Shown piece after piece: positions 1 to 11,601 of a stretch of 64,000 bases of DNA. The stretch lies in contig JAQFVV010001060.1 of NCBI GenBank assembly GCA_028023455.1, positions 56,201-120,200 of the forward strand, read 5' to 3'. The notes below the pieces were generated by a model. The model was given only the letters and a program-made list of their open reading frames with translations. It was not told where the DNA came from and searched no databases. Each line of letters opens with the position of its first letter. Position 1 is the first letter of the stretch. Origin of the DNA: Epiperipatus broadwayi (taxonomy: Eukaryota > Onychophora > Udeonychophora > Euonychophora > Peripatidae). The position numbers and the translations under genes were made by a program.

Positions 1-84
1 TTCAAATATAATGATTCACATTGTCATACACAATTCCCAATATTAATCTTTTTTTATTATTAGTATGTTCTAATTATATTATTC

Positions 85-2328
85 AGCATATGGCAATGTC
101 TTGTGTCTACACCTTGATGACCCAATGCTTTAATCATTTGAAGTAATTCTTATAGAACCAAATTCCCTTTTATAATCTATAAAGCCAAAGCATAATGGCA
201 ACTCATATTCATTGGTCTATTTTATAACTTCTCTCAATACTTGAGTATAATATGCTGTACTAAAGCCATTTTTAAATCCAGCTTGTTCTTTTGTTGGTTA
301 AAGTCCAAAGTTTGTTATAGACGAGTTTAAAAGACTGATAGGTCTGCAATTGCTAATATCATCTTTATCACCTTTTTAAAATGGTAATATTAATAGTGGA
401 TTATCTATTAAACTGATACATATTTATCATTTAGATATTCCATATATAAGTTTGTCAATTTTTTTTTCTATTTTGCTTCTTTTAATATATTGATTATAAT
501 TCCATCATTACCTGAAGCTTTTCCCTTTTTCATAATTTTAATTGCATGCCTCACTTCTTCATTTAAAATACTGACTCATTCAGAAAAAATAGTAGTTGTA
601 TAAAATACTTTTTTTCTCATTCTTTATAGTTATAAAATTATTGCTAAAATGTTTCTACATCTTTTATGATGCCATTTCATTTTTCAGTAACAATTCCATT
701 ACCAAGACATTGTTTTACACTCTTCAGACTTTTATTATCTTCTATAGATTTCCTTGCTAGTTCACAATTATACTTTGTTATATCATTATCAACTCTCTTT
801 TTCTTTTGCAATATTTTACAAAATTTGAGATATTCAATCCATTTTAATGTCACCATTTTTATATACTTTCATATTCCTTCTTTTGTTCATAAATTGTCAT
901 CTCAGTATAAATTTTAATGGTTAATTGCTACTATTTTGTACCAGGTATCTTTATGTAGTTTTTAATATGTGTCAGTTGTCTTCCTACTGATTTCAATTAA
1001 ATCGGAATCATGTTCAAAATCTGTTAATATTTGAAAACAATTTGCAAACTGAAGATTAGGAATATCAACTGTGAATATTGCTTTTTTTAATAACCTTTGT
1101 CTCTTTAGTTTTGCATTAACAAGTATCTTACATCTCCATAACTGATGATTAATTTCTGTGTTGATTTTATTAAGAACATTACAGTCTTGAAATATATACT
1201 TTCTGTTAGTCAAAATATAATCCAATTCTGCTGTATCTTCATTTGGTTGATTGCATATTCATTTCCATTTTAACATTTTACTCAGAAAAAGAATTCTTAA
1301 TATAAAGTTTTTCTTTATTTTATTTTATTTTTTTTGAAAACTGCACAATTCTACAACCACAACCAAATTTAGATACAGCACTTTCATTTTACAATTGTTT
1401 TCCAATTCTAACATTACTATCTTCCATGAAAATTTAAAAATATTGTTTTGTCTGATCCAAAACCTTTTGCATATCCATATAAAAATTATCTACTTCATTT
1501 TCACAGTGAGAACTTGTTGGGGCACAAATCTGAATTATCTGCATTTGACATTTGCTATTAAGTTTAATAAACTAATCTTGCCACTCTGTCTAATACACCA
1601 TCAATCTCCAAACTGCTGCTCTTCCACTTTTTATTTATAATGATTTCTACTCCACTTGTACTTTCAATGTTTGTGCATTTGTCAGTACAGTACATGTCTA
1701 CTTTTTAAATCAATTGTCTCTTCATCTTTTCTTCTAATTTCACAAAGTCCAATAATGTCCTATTTAATATAAGACAGTTGTTCTTCCAATTCTTGCAACC
1801 TTTCTTTATTTGAATATGATCTGTAATTATCAGTACCTAATTAAAATGTTATCATCAAATGACAGCCTCATCTGAAGTCAGAAGCTTCTTAACCCCTTCA
1901 GCCTTTGCCTGCCAACCAGCTTAGCTGGTGACTTTACAGTCTCTTAGGATTAAAGACCATCATTTATTTTTATCTACCTTCATTGTAAATATCTATTAGA
2001 AAAAAAAATCATTCACACACACATTTCTTCTGCCTTTGTGAAAACTAAACTTATTAAAGTTAAGAGCTTTCAGGCAACTAAGAAGAGAGACCATGGTTAT
2101 TATTGATTTGAAATTCAGAAGTAAGAAGGTAATACATTCACTAATGCATGTTTGTGAGAAATCTATCCATATTTGTATACTATATAAATAATCACATAGT
2201 AATAATAGCTGCTATGACAAGATTATATGAAGTGGGCATTAGAAATTTGTACTGATCAGTTCTTTTAAGGGTTATCAGGAGGAGTCAAAAGGTCTTTCAA
2301 TAAAAATAAAAAAATTTCTGCAGCCATA
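85..2328 (-). mobile_element. RTE-like LINE, decayed copy A (5' end and endonuclease/RT part)
   Basis: This is a badly decayed non-LTR retrotransposon copy reading right to left. The 5' leader (about 1870-2328) matches those of the copies at 14.5-16.8 and 31.6-34.9 kb. The start region near 1850 corresponds to the MITFYLGTYNCRS stretch of the better copies. Positions 962-1225 still translate as part of the endonuclease and the linker after it (MDYILTNRKYIFQDCNVLN, then FTVDIPNLQ). Farther left the RT region aligns with the copy at 32.6-33.4 kb but carries many indels and stops. Similarity fades at about position 85, at nearly the same codon where the 14.5-kb copy stops. The LINE family encodes an APE-type endonuclease plus reverse transcriptase; this copy is dead. 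Confidence 0.85.
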
Positions 2329-2370
2329 TATATAAGCTGTGAAAATTCTGTATTATTTAATAACTCATAA

Positions 2371-2665
2371 TTGTATAGTACTTTATTTGTTGCAATGATG
2401 AAATTTATCTATTTATATATATTGAAACAGACAGATCGAAGAACCGATCTTAGTTTCATGTGTTTAAGTACGGTAATTCGAACTACTATTCGCCCGCAAT
2501 GGGATTTTTCCATTTCAAGTCACAAAAATTGCGCTATATATATTTTATGTTTTGTAAATAAATATGTAAAGATTCCGTGCATAAATGTCACAAATCATGA
2601 AATAATATTCGTGTGTCGTGTTTGTGAATTTATATCAACTTAATTTAAAAGTTTCATTGCGGGCG
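2371..2665 (+). other. Unassigned 90-aa ORF beside an 11-bp inverted repeat
   Basis: An open frame of 90 codons (2371-2643) has no domain I recognise; it is rich in Ile, Cys and Tyr. The sequence holds a perfect 11-bp inverted repeat, cgcccgcaatg at 2491-2501 and its complement at 2655-2665, which is unusually GC-rich for this window. A second short palindrome (agatcgaagaaccgatct) lies at about 2434-2451. This may be the edge of a small transposon or an old promoter. Coding status is doubtful. Confidence 0.2.
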
Positions 2666-2834
2666 TATTTGCTTAAATTTTAGCCTTATACAAAGTCGTT
2701 TAAAAATGCTGATCAAAAGTCACATTCCTTTGATCAGTGTTTTTAATTAAAATCTGTATTATACAAATGTATAGAGTAATTGAGTTGTATTCGAAATTAG
2801 ATAAGGAATTTATATTTGTAATTACTTTGTCAAT

Positions 2835-3372
2835 TTAAAATTGCGTATTAAAGTTAAAGATAGCTGAAAACGGAACAATGGAAATGGATAATTGATATTG
2901 TATGGTCAAGCTGGATTGCTGAAGGCTAGAGAAAAGTAGGGGGCCTAAAACAAAAACCAGACAGAAGGTCAACCATGCCATCGCAGAGAAAACTAACATT
3001 CTAACTTTTGACGGGCTGGGAGTAGATAGTCTCAAAACCGCAAACAGTTCTAGAGAAATCTCTCCAACTTTTGTTAAGAATCCACCAGTAAACCGTAATT
3101 CGATGGGCTAATGCCAGGAGCTAATCTCTTCCCCAATTTAATCTTTGTCCACTGACTGATCATGTTTTATGTCTTCACAATTTCCACTTCCAATCTCCAA
3201 ATTGACTATGCCTTCCAAGTAGATTTCAAATGCGCGCCTACGTTCGTCAGAAATACCATCGTGAGAGCCAACCGGATGAAGAAGGAAGGGTAACTGTGTT
3301 ACATGAACTTTTAACTTTCTCCCGAGCTTAATGTTATAAGTTAATCTGTCAATCAAATGAATCACATGTAAG
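2835..3372 (-). pseudogene. Exon-like minus-strand ORFs, possibly a PX-domain fragment
   Basis: Two open stretches lie on the minus strand: 3138-3365 (75 codons) and 2835-3035 (66 codons), separated by stops. The first contains LPFLLHPVGSHDGISDERRR followed by AFEIYLEGIV. That resembles the C-terminal half of a PX phosphoinositide-binding domain, where a proline-rich loop is followed by xRRxxLxxYL, but the match is weak. A possible splice acceptor (ttgattgacag) sits near the upstream edge. The second stretch has one hydrophobic segment (WLTFCLVFVLGPLLF). Base composition is higher in GC than the surroundings. It could be one or two real exons or a decayed pseudogene; I cannot identify the gene. 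Confidence 0.25.
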
Positions 3373-3419
3373 TTTTTTGTTTCGTTTATAACGCTACTGT
3401 TTCAAACCTGTCAGTAAAT

Positions 3420-3770
3420 TTTCTTTTCTCCTTTTCCTCTGCTCTAGTCTTTAGAAAATAGTTTATAAATATTGTATCTACTAATAATAATTCAAATGAA
3501 GACATTTATATTTTTTTCCTTTTATTACTTGTGCTATAAACAAACGATGCCAATAGAAATATTTCCCAACTCTGTTTAAAGCTAGTTTATAATATTGATT
3601 ATAGTTATTTTAAAAGGAAGTTCGTTGTTAAATTAAAGATTATTTCATATATTGAGTTGGCAGATATTAAATCACTTTATTATGTTTTTTTTTTTTAGTT
3701 TTGTCATACTATTGTAACTGATACTTCAATCTTAAATATGTAAAGGGTTTTAAGTTTATTATCTTAATTT
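3420..3770. other. AT-rich tract, nothing recognised
   Basis: Low-complexity AT-rich sequence with short homopolymer runs. I see no ORF, repeat family member or RNA gene. Confidence 0.5.
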
Positions 3771-3892
3771 CCTACATGAAATGAGAAATAGTTCTCAGTG
3801 TATAATTTGTTATAATCGTTACCGCCTGAATGACCATGGGGGAGTTAGGGGTTTCAGAGTAAACTTAATTAATTATTGTTTTCGCGGTCAGT

Positions 3893-4204
3893 TTGATTCC
3901 GCCATGTTTTATTGGAATAGTTATATCAGCCTGTTGCGTAGAAATAGACGAATTGATTACCCAGGTTTGGTATAATTCCTTTTCAAATCCACTTCAAGCA
4001 CTCGTCCTCGATGACGGTGGCAATGCCTTCCCTTCGCCGAAGTTAGCGTCTCGCCATACTACCATATGGGGAAGAAAGCAATTCTTTCCCAGGTTATCTC
4101 TTGGATCACTGGGTTTCGAAATGATCCCGGCTGGTTGTAGTGTCCCGGAGCTACTTGGGGGCATTAAGCCTTGTCAAAGAACAAGCCGCCCGGTATTCCA
4201 TTGA
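3893..4204 (+). other. GC-rich island with a 103-aa ORF, unidentified
   Basis: Positions 3960-4260 are close to 50% GC in a window that is mostly AT, and hold an uninterrupted 103-codon frame ending at 4204. The C-terminal half (…IWGRKQFFPRLSLGSLGFEM…) has a normal amino-acid mix, unlike chance ORFs here. I do not recognise a family. The minus strand of the same region is broken by several stops. The composition could mean a host exon, a conserved non-coding RNA, or foreign or rDNA-like sequence, though no rRNA motif was recognised. The start codon is uncertain, because the frame passes through AT-rich sequence before the island. Confidence 0.3.
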
Positions 4205-4618
4205 TGCACCGCAAGTGATTATTGTAGGGCTCTTCAATCTAGGCAACCACTAGTACATCAATCTTAGATATCATAGTTATACGAAACCACCCTCCAACTA
4301 TTCGTACACGCAACGGTTCGAATCTATTCGAATAAAATAACTTAATAAAAATCGTAGAGAAATATTTTCAATGCTCAAATGCTCTGATTCCCTTAGCCAC
4401 CCGTCAATCATTTCACTACACAAATATTGGTACGAGTTTGTTTACCAGGTAAAATGATTACTAAAGACTAGTAGCTAATTATAATAGAATATTTATGGAA
4501 ATCTTACCGTACTTTTGAATACTATATTTTTATGCTTTCTATTTGTTATTAAACAATTTATTTACTCTAATTTTGTGTCTTCCACTTCATTACTCTCGAA
4601 GTCTATTTAGTCACCTAC

Positions 4619-4966
4619 TGTCTGTATTGGCAACTTAAATATATACATTACATTAATGACCGTACCGATATCCAGAGTATAATAGATCTATATATAAAAC
4701 TGTAAGTAATTTAGTCTGTGTTCTGAGTTGAGCTAGTAAAGGGATAACCCCGTGCTGTTATAAAGTCATCATCGGTTGGTCATACCGGGGTTTGGGTTTG
4801 AATTTTGTTGGCGTTTTGGAATTTATTCTTAAACGTGGACTGGGTTTGAACTCGGGTACTGTGTATGAGTAAGCGTGGTGGATTTATACCGGTACAATAT
4901 GAGTGTGTGTATTTATGAATAAACTTATTACTAAATTCATATACATTACTGTAATTTACAGATCAC
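4619..4966 (+). promoter_or_regulatory. TATA-like box plus polyadenylation signal, possible solo LTR
   Basis: A TATA-like run (ctatatataaaac, 4688-4700) is followed about 220 bp later by an AATAAA signal (about 4919). The block lies between a TG-start at 4619 and a TACA-end near 4966, the order seen in LTRs. Sequence between them is moderately GC-rich and non-coding. No target duplication is obvious, so the LTR reading is only a possibility. Confidence 0.2.
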
Positions 4967-4969
4967 ATT

Positions 4970-5960
4970 TCTAAAGATTCATTTTAACAAACTTTTAAAT
5001 AATGCCCAATTTTTTTTAATTCTAAGGTCAATTTGCTTGTCAAAATAATAAATTTCATATTATCAGCGAATTTTGTACTTGTTAATCAAGTCAACTTATA
5101 ATTTCAAATAACGATTCGGACGAAATTCTAATAATTTTAATAAACCCATAAATAAATAATAGTTACTAAATATATAATAATTTTGAGAATATAAACATAT
5201 TCAAAATGAATTCAGGGCAAATATATCATCATAATTCAAAAGCCAGATTTTTATGACATCATTTAAAAAAAAAATGCAAACAATGTTAACTTTCTCATAT
5301 TAATGCAAATTTCTTAAAATAATTGTTTAGGAATCTGCCTTGTGAATTATAATAGCGTATTCAGACTTAGTAGCCTGTTAATAATAAGTTTATATACACA
5401 AAAGCCTTGCATATTTAATACCTATGAATTACATATAGGCTTTTTATAATTATATGTATGGATGTGCGAAATATCATACCTTCAATGCCACTTCTAGATT
5501 ATTTTTTCAGTCAATATATAATAAAGAAATCAAACCAATAGATGTGTGGCATATATTTTATAACAATTTTATCCTAATATCTAAAGAAATTATTTATTCC
5601 CATATAATTACAATAACTTTATATTAATAGCTATTTTGTATTAACGTTTGAGTAATTAAGTTAATCAACTTATTTTTTTATTAATCTTTGTTTAACATGG
5701 CTTATTAGCACATGAGAATAGAGTACATAAACTCGTTTTTTCAACAGAAAATTGCACAATCAAATTTATACTTATGTAAAATATAAACATCAAAGTTGCA
5801 AAAAACGAGATAAATTTAAACAGTTATTTACAACGCTCAGTAATTAAATATCAAGTTTACAGTATCCTATACCAAAATACATGCAATTGAAAAAATTAAA
5901 ATAATTAATATGTACATTGAAAACTTAATTATTTGATTTATAAATACATATTATTAATAG
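4970..5960. other. AT-rich tract, nothing recognised
   Basis: About 1 kb of AT-rich sequence with no credible ORF, RNA gene or repeat shared with the rest of the window. Confidence 0.5.
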
Positions 5961-5976
5961 TTCTATATATATATAT

Positions 5977-6393
5977 ATTAAACATTAAATCACCCCACAT
6001 GGTTAAGAAATCCAGTACCGCCCTCTGTGAACTAATATATAAATACATTAGAGTTCGTATTTCAAAATGGCCAGATCAAAATGATACCACTTTGACCTGT
6101 CTGCTATATGATGTTATATATTGAAATACGAACAAACTCAAACAAAGAACGTGAAATTTTAGCCAGCAACGATCTTAACTTTTTTGCTATAAACAAACAT
6201 GTTTTACTATTATTATATAAAGACAAATTAAACTTTAGTAATTTTAATCTTTAAACCATCTAACACAAATGTATAGAAAATAATCCCAGTGTATAACGCT
6301 ATACTGAAATAAATATACAAATATTAAACATTAAATCACCCCACATGGTTAAGAAATCCAGCACCGCCCTCTGTGAACTAATATATAAATACA
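5977..6393. repeat. Pair of 71-bp direct repeats
   Basis: Positions 5977-6047 and 6323-6393 are nearly identical, with one clear C/T difference inside the accgccctctgtgaac segment. The shared core (caccccacatggttaagaa) resembles the reverse complement of a tRNA-derived A-box region and has a weaker relative near 10548-10590. The pair brackets about 275 bp containing a small hairpin element (6053-6133). A duplicated SINE end is the simplest reading. Confidence 0.55.
6053..6133. mobile_element. 81-bp hairpin with perfect 13-bp terminal inverted repeats
   Basis: gttcgtatttcaa at 6053-6065 is exactly complementary to ttgaaatacgaac at 6121-6133. A second nested inverted repeat (gatcaaa / tttgacc) lies inside, so the whole stretch can fold. 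It adjoins one copy of the 71-bp direct repeat. It could be a minimal MITE or a structured non-coding element. No target duplication was resolved. Confidence 0.5.
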
Positions 6394-6409
6394 ATATATA
6401 TATATATAT

Positions 6410-7585
6410 ATTGTAATAAAATTTAATATATGAATTGGCAACAATAATCATAATTAGTCAATATATTTATTTAGTGTACTGACTTATTTCTTATATAAGT
6501 AAATAGTTCGCCCTTCACTCCATCTCCAACAACTGACAGCGTATATTGGGGATTATCTATCTTTTTTCACATGTATTTGAAGATTTATATTTAATTTTAA
6601 AAACAATTATACACATTAAATTAATTTTAAAAGAACAATACGTAGAACAAAAAGGTATAATACTAACAATAAAAAAATAAATTATTTAAAAGTAGTATTA
6701 GTACAGAAATAACTTTATTAGTATATGTATAAAATTAAAATTACACGTAAGAAGGATAGAACGTTTTAACATAAAATTTAAATAGATGTGGATGCATGCA
6801 GGAATGTTTATAATTATTGAATGTATTTTAAATCTAAAAGAGTACAATCGCAAAATAATTTGGCAAATTTATTATTATTGATAATATAATATTAATTATA
6901 ATGAGAATTTAAAAATAAAAAAATAAAAATCATTCATTTTAATATTTACAATATAATTTTTTTTTTTACAAAATAATATGTATTTTATTTTTATTAATTA
7001 ATATAATAGAATATTTAAAATATTTTAAAATATTTAGTCATTTTAAAAATAATTTCATTACAAATTTGATACTACAAATTTTTAATACTTTCAAAGATCA
7101 CCTGTTTCGTATTGTATTTCAATAACAATGATAAAATATTCCTGTAAAAAACAAAAGTGTGAGGAATTTTGAATGAAAACGATCTCATTAATCACATTAT
7201 ACAAACTTCTAAAGACACCTACATGTTCAGAATTTTTAGATGATGAATAATAGTAAACTTAAGTTTAAAGTTATCTATATTGACATCATACAATGGAAAA
7301 TGTTCCTTGAAACTATCTTAATGGAAAACTAAATATCTTACCATCTTCATTATTTTGTAATGCACTTTAAATAGAAAAAAAAATAAAACTTTGATTTAAA
7401 TATGAAAGTTGAAAACGAATTTGTGAATACTACATCATATTACTCACTTATCTATTCACCAACTATTTACTTGATGTTCAGCTAATACAGCAGCAAAGTG
7501 AGATGGAGTTTTGCTTATTTCAATGGAAATTCATATAAATATTTAATGTTGACTAAACACAAACTTAATTTTTAATTTAAGTTGC
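6410..7585. other. AT-rich tract, nothing recognised
   Basis: More than 1 kb of AT-rich sequence with a (TA)n stretch at its left edge (about 6394-6412). No ORF or RNA gene is supported. Confidence 0.5.
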
Positions 7586-7587
7586 TT

Positions 7588-7872
7588 AGTAGAGGATTTG
7601 AACACAGGCATTCAAGCACCCTTCTGCAATAGAGTCTATCTCATACAACTGATACACATGGCCACACACATGTCAAAAAGATAAATATCTCCAATATACA
7701 TATTTCATGCTGAAACATTATCTCTCACACACATGTATAATCAGAGCTCAGTTTATATTAAGAGAGCAAATCTTCAAACTTTAATGGACAGGCTTCAATC
7801 TACTCCACCCTCCAACTCTTCATCAATTCATAGCATTTAAAATCTGATGATGGAATGCCCAAATTTATTGCT
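7588..7872 (-). repeat. Family 3 hammerhead/tRNA-like repeat, decayed copy
   Basis: Read on the minus strand, this copy has the order seen in the 44.2-44.8 kb repeat: a spacer, the 3' half of a hammerhead ribozyme (tcagcatgaaat, about 7702-7713), then a tRNA-like block ending in a B-box-like tgtgttcaaatcc (about 7604-7616). The CTGATGA half of the ribozyme is deleted, so it cannot cleave. The segment at 7790-7860 matches the reverse complement of 44.39-44.48 kb. It shows that the ribozyme and the pol III promoter-like block belong to one repeat unit. Confidence 0.6.
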
Positions 7873-8445
7873 TTATTTTTTATATGGATATATAGGTGTG
7901 GTATTATGTATATACATGCAGACATTAATTTAAAAAAAAAATGTTTGAAGGTTATCCCAGTTTATTTAAATATTTTTTTTTTAAAATGTGCACTTTAAAG
8001 CCAAATTTGTCTTTTGGTAAGGTATTTTTTTATATATCCCAGAAACAATACTTAATTTTAAAATGTTTTATTTATCAATTCTTATCAGTTTGTTAGTAAT
8101 TAACACCCTTAACAAAACATATTTTTGTTTCATTAAGTATTGTTATCTGGAAAATTTCAAATTAATGTAATTATAAATTTGGAATTCCTTAATTAAAATT
8201 GCTGGCTTTGCTAATTAAAGAGATTCCTGAAATTCTTAAGTGCACTAAACAATGAACTGTAGGACTGTAAAATGTTGAGCTAAAATTATATTTTATACTG
8301 CTGATTCTTCTTCTGATTTAGCCATGTCAGCTGATTCTGCTTGTGTTATAATACTGCTTTTTCACTATTGATTCTGTTTATATAAATTGATTCTGCCATA
8401 TTTTCCTGAGCTCCAGTTACTGTATTTGAAGATATGTGCTTCTAA
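7872..8445. other. AT-rich tract with degenerate gattctgc-type repeats
   Basis: No gene seen. Positions about 8300-8400 contain several loosely spaced copies of a gattctg(c/t) motif. The rest is AT-rich and unassigned. Confidence 0.4.
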
Positions 8446-8449
8446 AGCA

Positions 8450-8620
8450 TCAGAAATGAACACCACTCCCTAGCATGAACTGGTAGCAGTATATGCTAAC
8501 CTCACCTGCTAACTGATTAATGTCATCCAACTCAACTACTGATATCTTAGAGATGGACAAAACAATGCACTTTTCTTCACCAATGAAACAGGAAAAGAAG
8601 ACTCCAAAAATAACATCAAC
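8450..8620 (-). pseudogene. Exon-like 56-codon open frame of unknown identity
   Basis: On the minus strand a 56-codon frame runs from an acceptor-like ctgacag at 8621-8627 to a TGA at 8450-8452. It begins VDVIFGVFFSCF and continues with GEEKCIVLSISKISVVE, LDDINQLAGE and a short tail. The mix of acidic, hydrophobic and Cys residues looks like protein rather than chance AT-rich translation. There is no early Met, so if real it is an internal or terminal exon. It lies just downstream, in the same orientation, of a detached LINE 5' leader (8690-9101). It might be LINE-transduced sequence, an old exon or chance. Confidence 0.25.
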
Positions 8621-8689
8621 CTGTCAGATATACATACACATTTATATAATATCCCATCTGTATTGAAAGTAATTGCTTTATACCCATTT

Positions 8690-9101
8690 CACCATGTGAT
8701 CTGCAGTTGTAAGTACTTAAATAAAAAGCCTGGGTTCACAATCAAAGTATTTCTAGCACCCTCTGCTACTAACTGCTTCCATGGATGGTGACTTTACAGC
8801 CTCCTGAGAACAAGGGACATGATTTATTTTTGTCTGTCATGATTGTAAATATTATACCCACATTCATTCTGCCTTATCAGACAACAGAAAAGAAAGACCA
8901 TGGTGTTTCTTGATCTTAAACTCAGAGGTAAAAAGCCAATAAGCAGCCCATCCATATTCGCATACTATATGAATAATCACATAATAATAACAGCTGCAAG
9001 GACAAGAAGTTATGGACTGGACTTTAGAAATTTGCCCTGCTCGGTTCCTTTAAAGCCTCCAAGAAGAATCAACGAATTTTCTTTCAGTTAACAGCAAACT
9101 A
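8690..9101 (-). mobile_element. Detached RTE-like LINE 5' leader
   Basis: This segment matches only the 5' untranslated end of the LINE family (compare 34.39-34.86 kb and 16.27-16.75 kb), including gtgatctgcagttgtaagta, the accatggtgtttcttgatct block and the ctttcagtta end. The stretch around the coding start is deleted, and no endonuclease or RT sequence follows. Normal LINE truncation removes the 5' end and keeps the 3' end, so a leader-only piece points to a later deletion, recombination or separate mobilisation. Confidence 0.8.
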
Positions 9102-9104
9102 TAA

Positions 9105-9990
9105 ATGGTTTTGTAATAGAAATAATAAATTAAATATATTTAGATAATATATTTGAAAACAGTTTTAAAACAATTAATATAACTTTAATTTATTGTTTAG
9201 AATGTGTGTGTGCATGCATAATTATTTTTTCCACATTTTTAAATTTTAGAAATATTATTTTACAACTTTAGTGTAAAATTTCACTTAATATTTATTTATT
9301 CGAGAACATTTATTATAATGCTAAATACGTAAAATAAAATGCTTTACTTTATTACGTATGGTATGCATATTTAAAATTTTATAAAACTGCACAATTTTAT
9401 TTTAAAATATTTATTTGATATTATGAATTGTGAATAATTATGCTGGTTAAAATATTTTAACTGTGTAACATTAAAAGAAAAAAACATTCTAACAGCAAAC
9501 GTATGAATTTTTAAACAATCGGAATCTGCTTCAAGGACAAATCTAAACGTGAACAATAATGAGTGAAAAAAGAATATTTAGTTTATTACTATGGTAATAA
9601 AAATATAAGAAATAAAAGTTTATAAATATAACTGAACTTACTTATGTACACACCTTTATATTCATATAGGCATACTTTAAATAGTCAAATTTTAATCTTA
9701 AAAGAAAATGCCGATAATGTCTATTTCAATTTTGTTTTAAAATAATTATTTTAAATCATATATGCATTTCTTTGCATATTTATATGCTTTACTTTAAAAA
9801 TGATATGGGCATAGCCATGTTAAAAACAGTGAGCTAAAAGAGTTGAAAAACATTTGCCTACATTGTTTTTTTAGTGCCATCTTATCTTGGACCATCATTT
9901 TAAGCAAGAATGTTTCAAAGTTTTTACAAAAATACGTGTCTGAAAAATTCATGCTTGCAAACTGATAGGAACTTGTTGCATAAACTCTAA
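9105..9990. other. AT-rich tract, nothing recognised
   Basis: AT-rich sequence with short chance ORFs only. No repeat shared with other parts of the window was seen. Confidence 0.5.
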
Positions 9991-9997
9991 GAGTTAG

Positions 9998-10172
9998 TGT
10001 TTAGATCTAGTTTGTAGCCCCTACCCTTCACTAATGATAGCAAATTAGCTTGGAATCAGCTGATCTGGAGGTGGCACCAACGAAAGAGATAGTGAATTCT
10101 GACTCTTTTGAAGTTTATGTAAACAAAAAACCCTTGTACAGAGGTTTTGGTAAAGCTCCATCTATTGATCAT
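9998..10172 (+). repeat. Family 2 hammerhead repeat, decayed copy
   Basis: This matches the right arm of the foldback at 20.26-20.55 kb, from tttagatctagtttgtag to ccatctattgatcata. The hammerhead region (about 10026-10070) has lost two core bases: CTGATGA reads CTAATGA, and the GAAA is GGAA. Stems I, II and III can still be drawn, so this is a dead descendant of the family 2 ribozyme. Confidence 0.6.
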
Positions 10173-10179
10173 AAATACA

Positions 10180-10655
10180 AACAATAGCAAGTTATGTGAT
10201 TTATAACTTGTTTTTGTTTTTCATAAAATGAAGAATGCTAATACATTAATTTTGCCAAAATTCTTAAAGAAAATGTGGCTAAACTTTATCATTTAAAATC
10301 TAAAAACTTTAAGAAGGAGAAAACAATAAAAACCCACAATGGATTTACAATTTATTGACTGAAAATTGCAGCAATCTAAAATTCTTCAGAAAACATCAAG
10401 GGAATAGATTGTTTTGAAGAACTTTCATTTTCTACCTAATTCCTTTCTTTATTTTTTGCAATGGTTTTAGAAATAAACTAAATCATACAATATAAAATAT
10501 CTTTATATAACAGCAATAATTGTATTTATATTTGTATATATACAGACCTGCCACATGATTAAGAAGCACCTTTGTGCAAGGTAAATTTTAACCCCCCCCC
10601 TATTCTATGAAGTATAATTTGTAAATTAAGACATTTTTGCCAGCACTTTCACAAG
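10180..10655. other. AT-rich tract, nothing firm
   Basis: No gene. A short tRNA-SINE-like scrap (gccacatgattaagaagcac, near 10550-10570) resembles the core of the 71-bp repeats at 6 kb. A poly-C run lies near 10593. Confidence 0.4.
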
Positions 10656-11025
10656 AAAAACTGGTACATGTGTACTATACCTGCAATGAAGTAAAAATAG
10701 GAGGCCTTTTCACATACCCGATAAAATAATCTTGCAAACACCAAATAAACCTTGTGGTTTGAGTGTTATTTCTCATCGAGAAACATGTTTTTAAATGTGC
10801 ACCAAACATGTTTTATAATGTGTCCCAAACAAAAGCTATTCTATTGCTGCCTTTTGGAGATTTTGGTTGCATATCATATTGAATTCTGCAGGTATATAAA
10901 AATATGTTTTTTTTTGTCTCATTAAAAAGTTTGTTGTTAAAATTTGAAATTAGATGTTGTTGTTATTTAATTCTGCATTTAAAAAGTTTGTTATTGAAAT
11001 TTGAAATTAGTTGTTGTTGTTATTA

Positions 11026-11244
11026 TTACTTAACTGTGGTTGTTTTAGTGTGCATTTTTGGATAATTTCTCATCTTTAATTTCAAGTTACTTGTATTGTA
11101 AGTATTAATCCCAGTTTGTGGATCTAGCAAATTAGATGTGTCATTGCAGTCTGATCTATCTTCAACTGCCATGATAAAACATTTGTTGGTCTCTCTGCAT
11201 ATGCTACATACAAAAAAAAAAAAAAACAAAAAACAAACAAACAA
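11026..11244 (-). pseudogene. Merlin transposase fragment, internally deleted
   Basis: The minus-strand frame has ICRETNKCFIMAVEDRS near residues 15-31, then NLLDPQTGINTY at about 38-49. The first block matches the VFGGvcReTgkcFm segment and the second the (v)DPeTGvHTn segment of the ISXO2-like transposase core. The roughly 50-60 residues that normally lie between them, including the second catalytic Asp, are missing. The N-terminal poly-Phe translation is a T-run artefact. Compare 56697-56933, which keeps the segment lost here. Not functional. Confidence 0.7.
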
Positions 11245-11601
11245 ATAATTCAGAACAATACAGAAATATAAACTTGAAACTTTTATTATCGGTTTTACAC
11301 ATGCAGGTGGGAAAAAAATGGAATCAACATTTTACTAAACCTATCCTGTTTTTGGAAATACATAAAATAAAAACAATAATTCAGAACAATAACACAAAAA
11401 AATATTAATTTTAAGAGTTTTCATGCAGGAAGAAGCATACCAAAAATGGTTTACTATCATTGAGTAGAGAGAGAAATGGATCTAGACCAAATTCAGTAGA
11501 CTATTTTTATTCTAATCTAAAAATCAATAGAGAAGTTCTTTATCTTTCGTTATTAATAAAAAAAAAATTGTTCAACAAGGAAACGAAAATACTCATTTTT
11601 A

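Noticed and set aside
11026-11244. Poly-Phe N-terminus as a membrane segment
   Set aside because: It comes from a homopolymer A/T run next to the transposase fragment and not from a real protein start.
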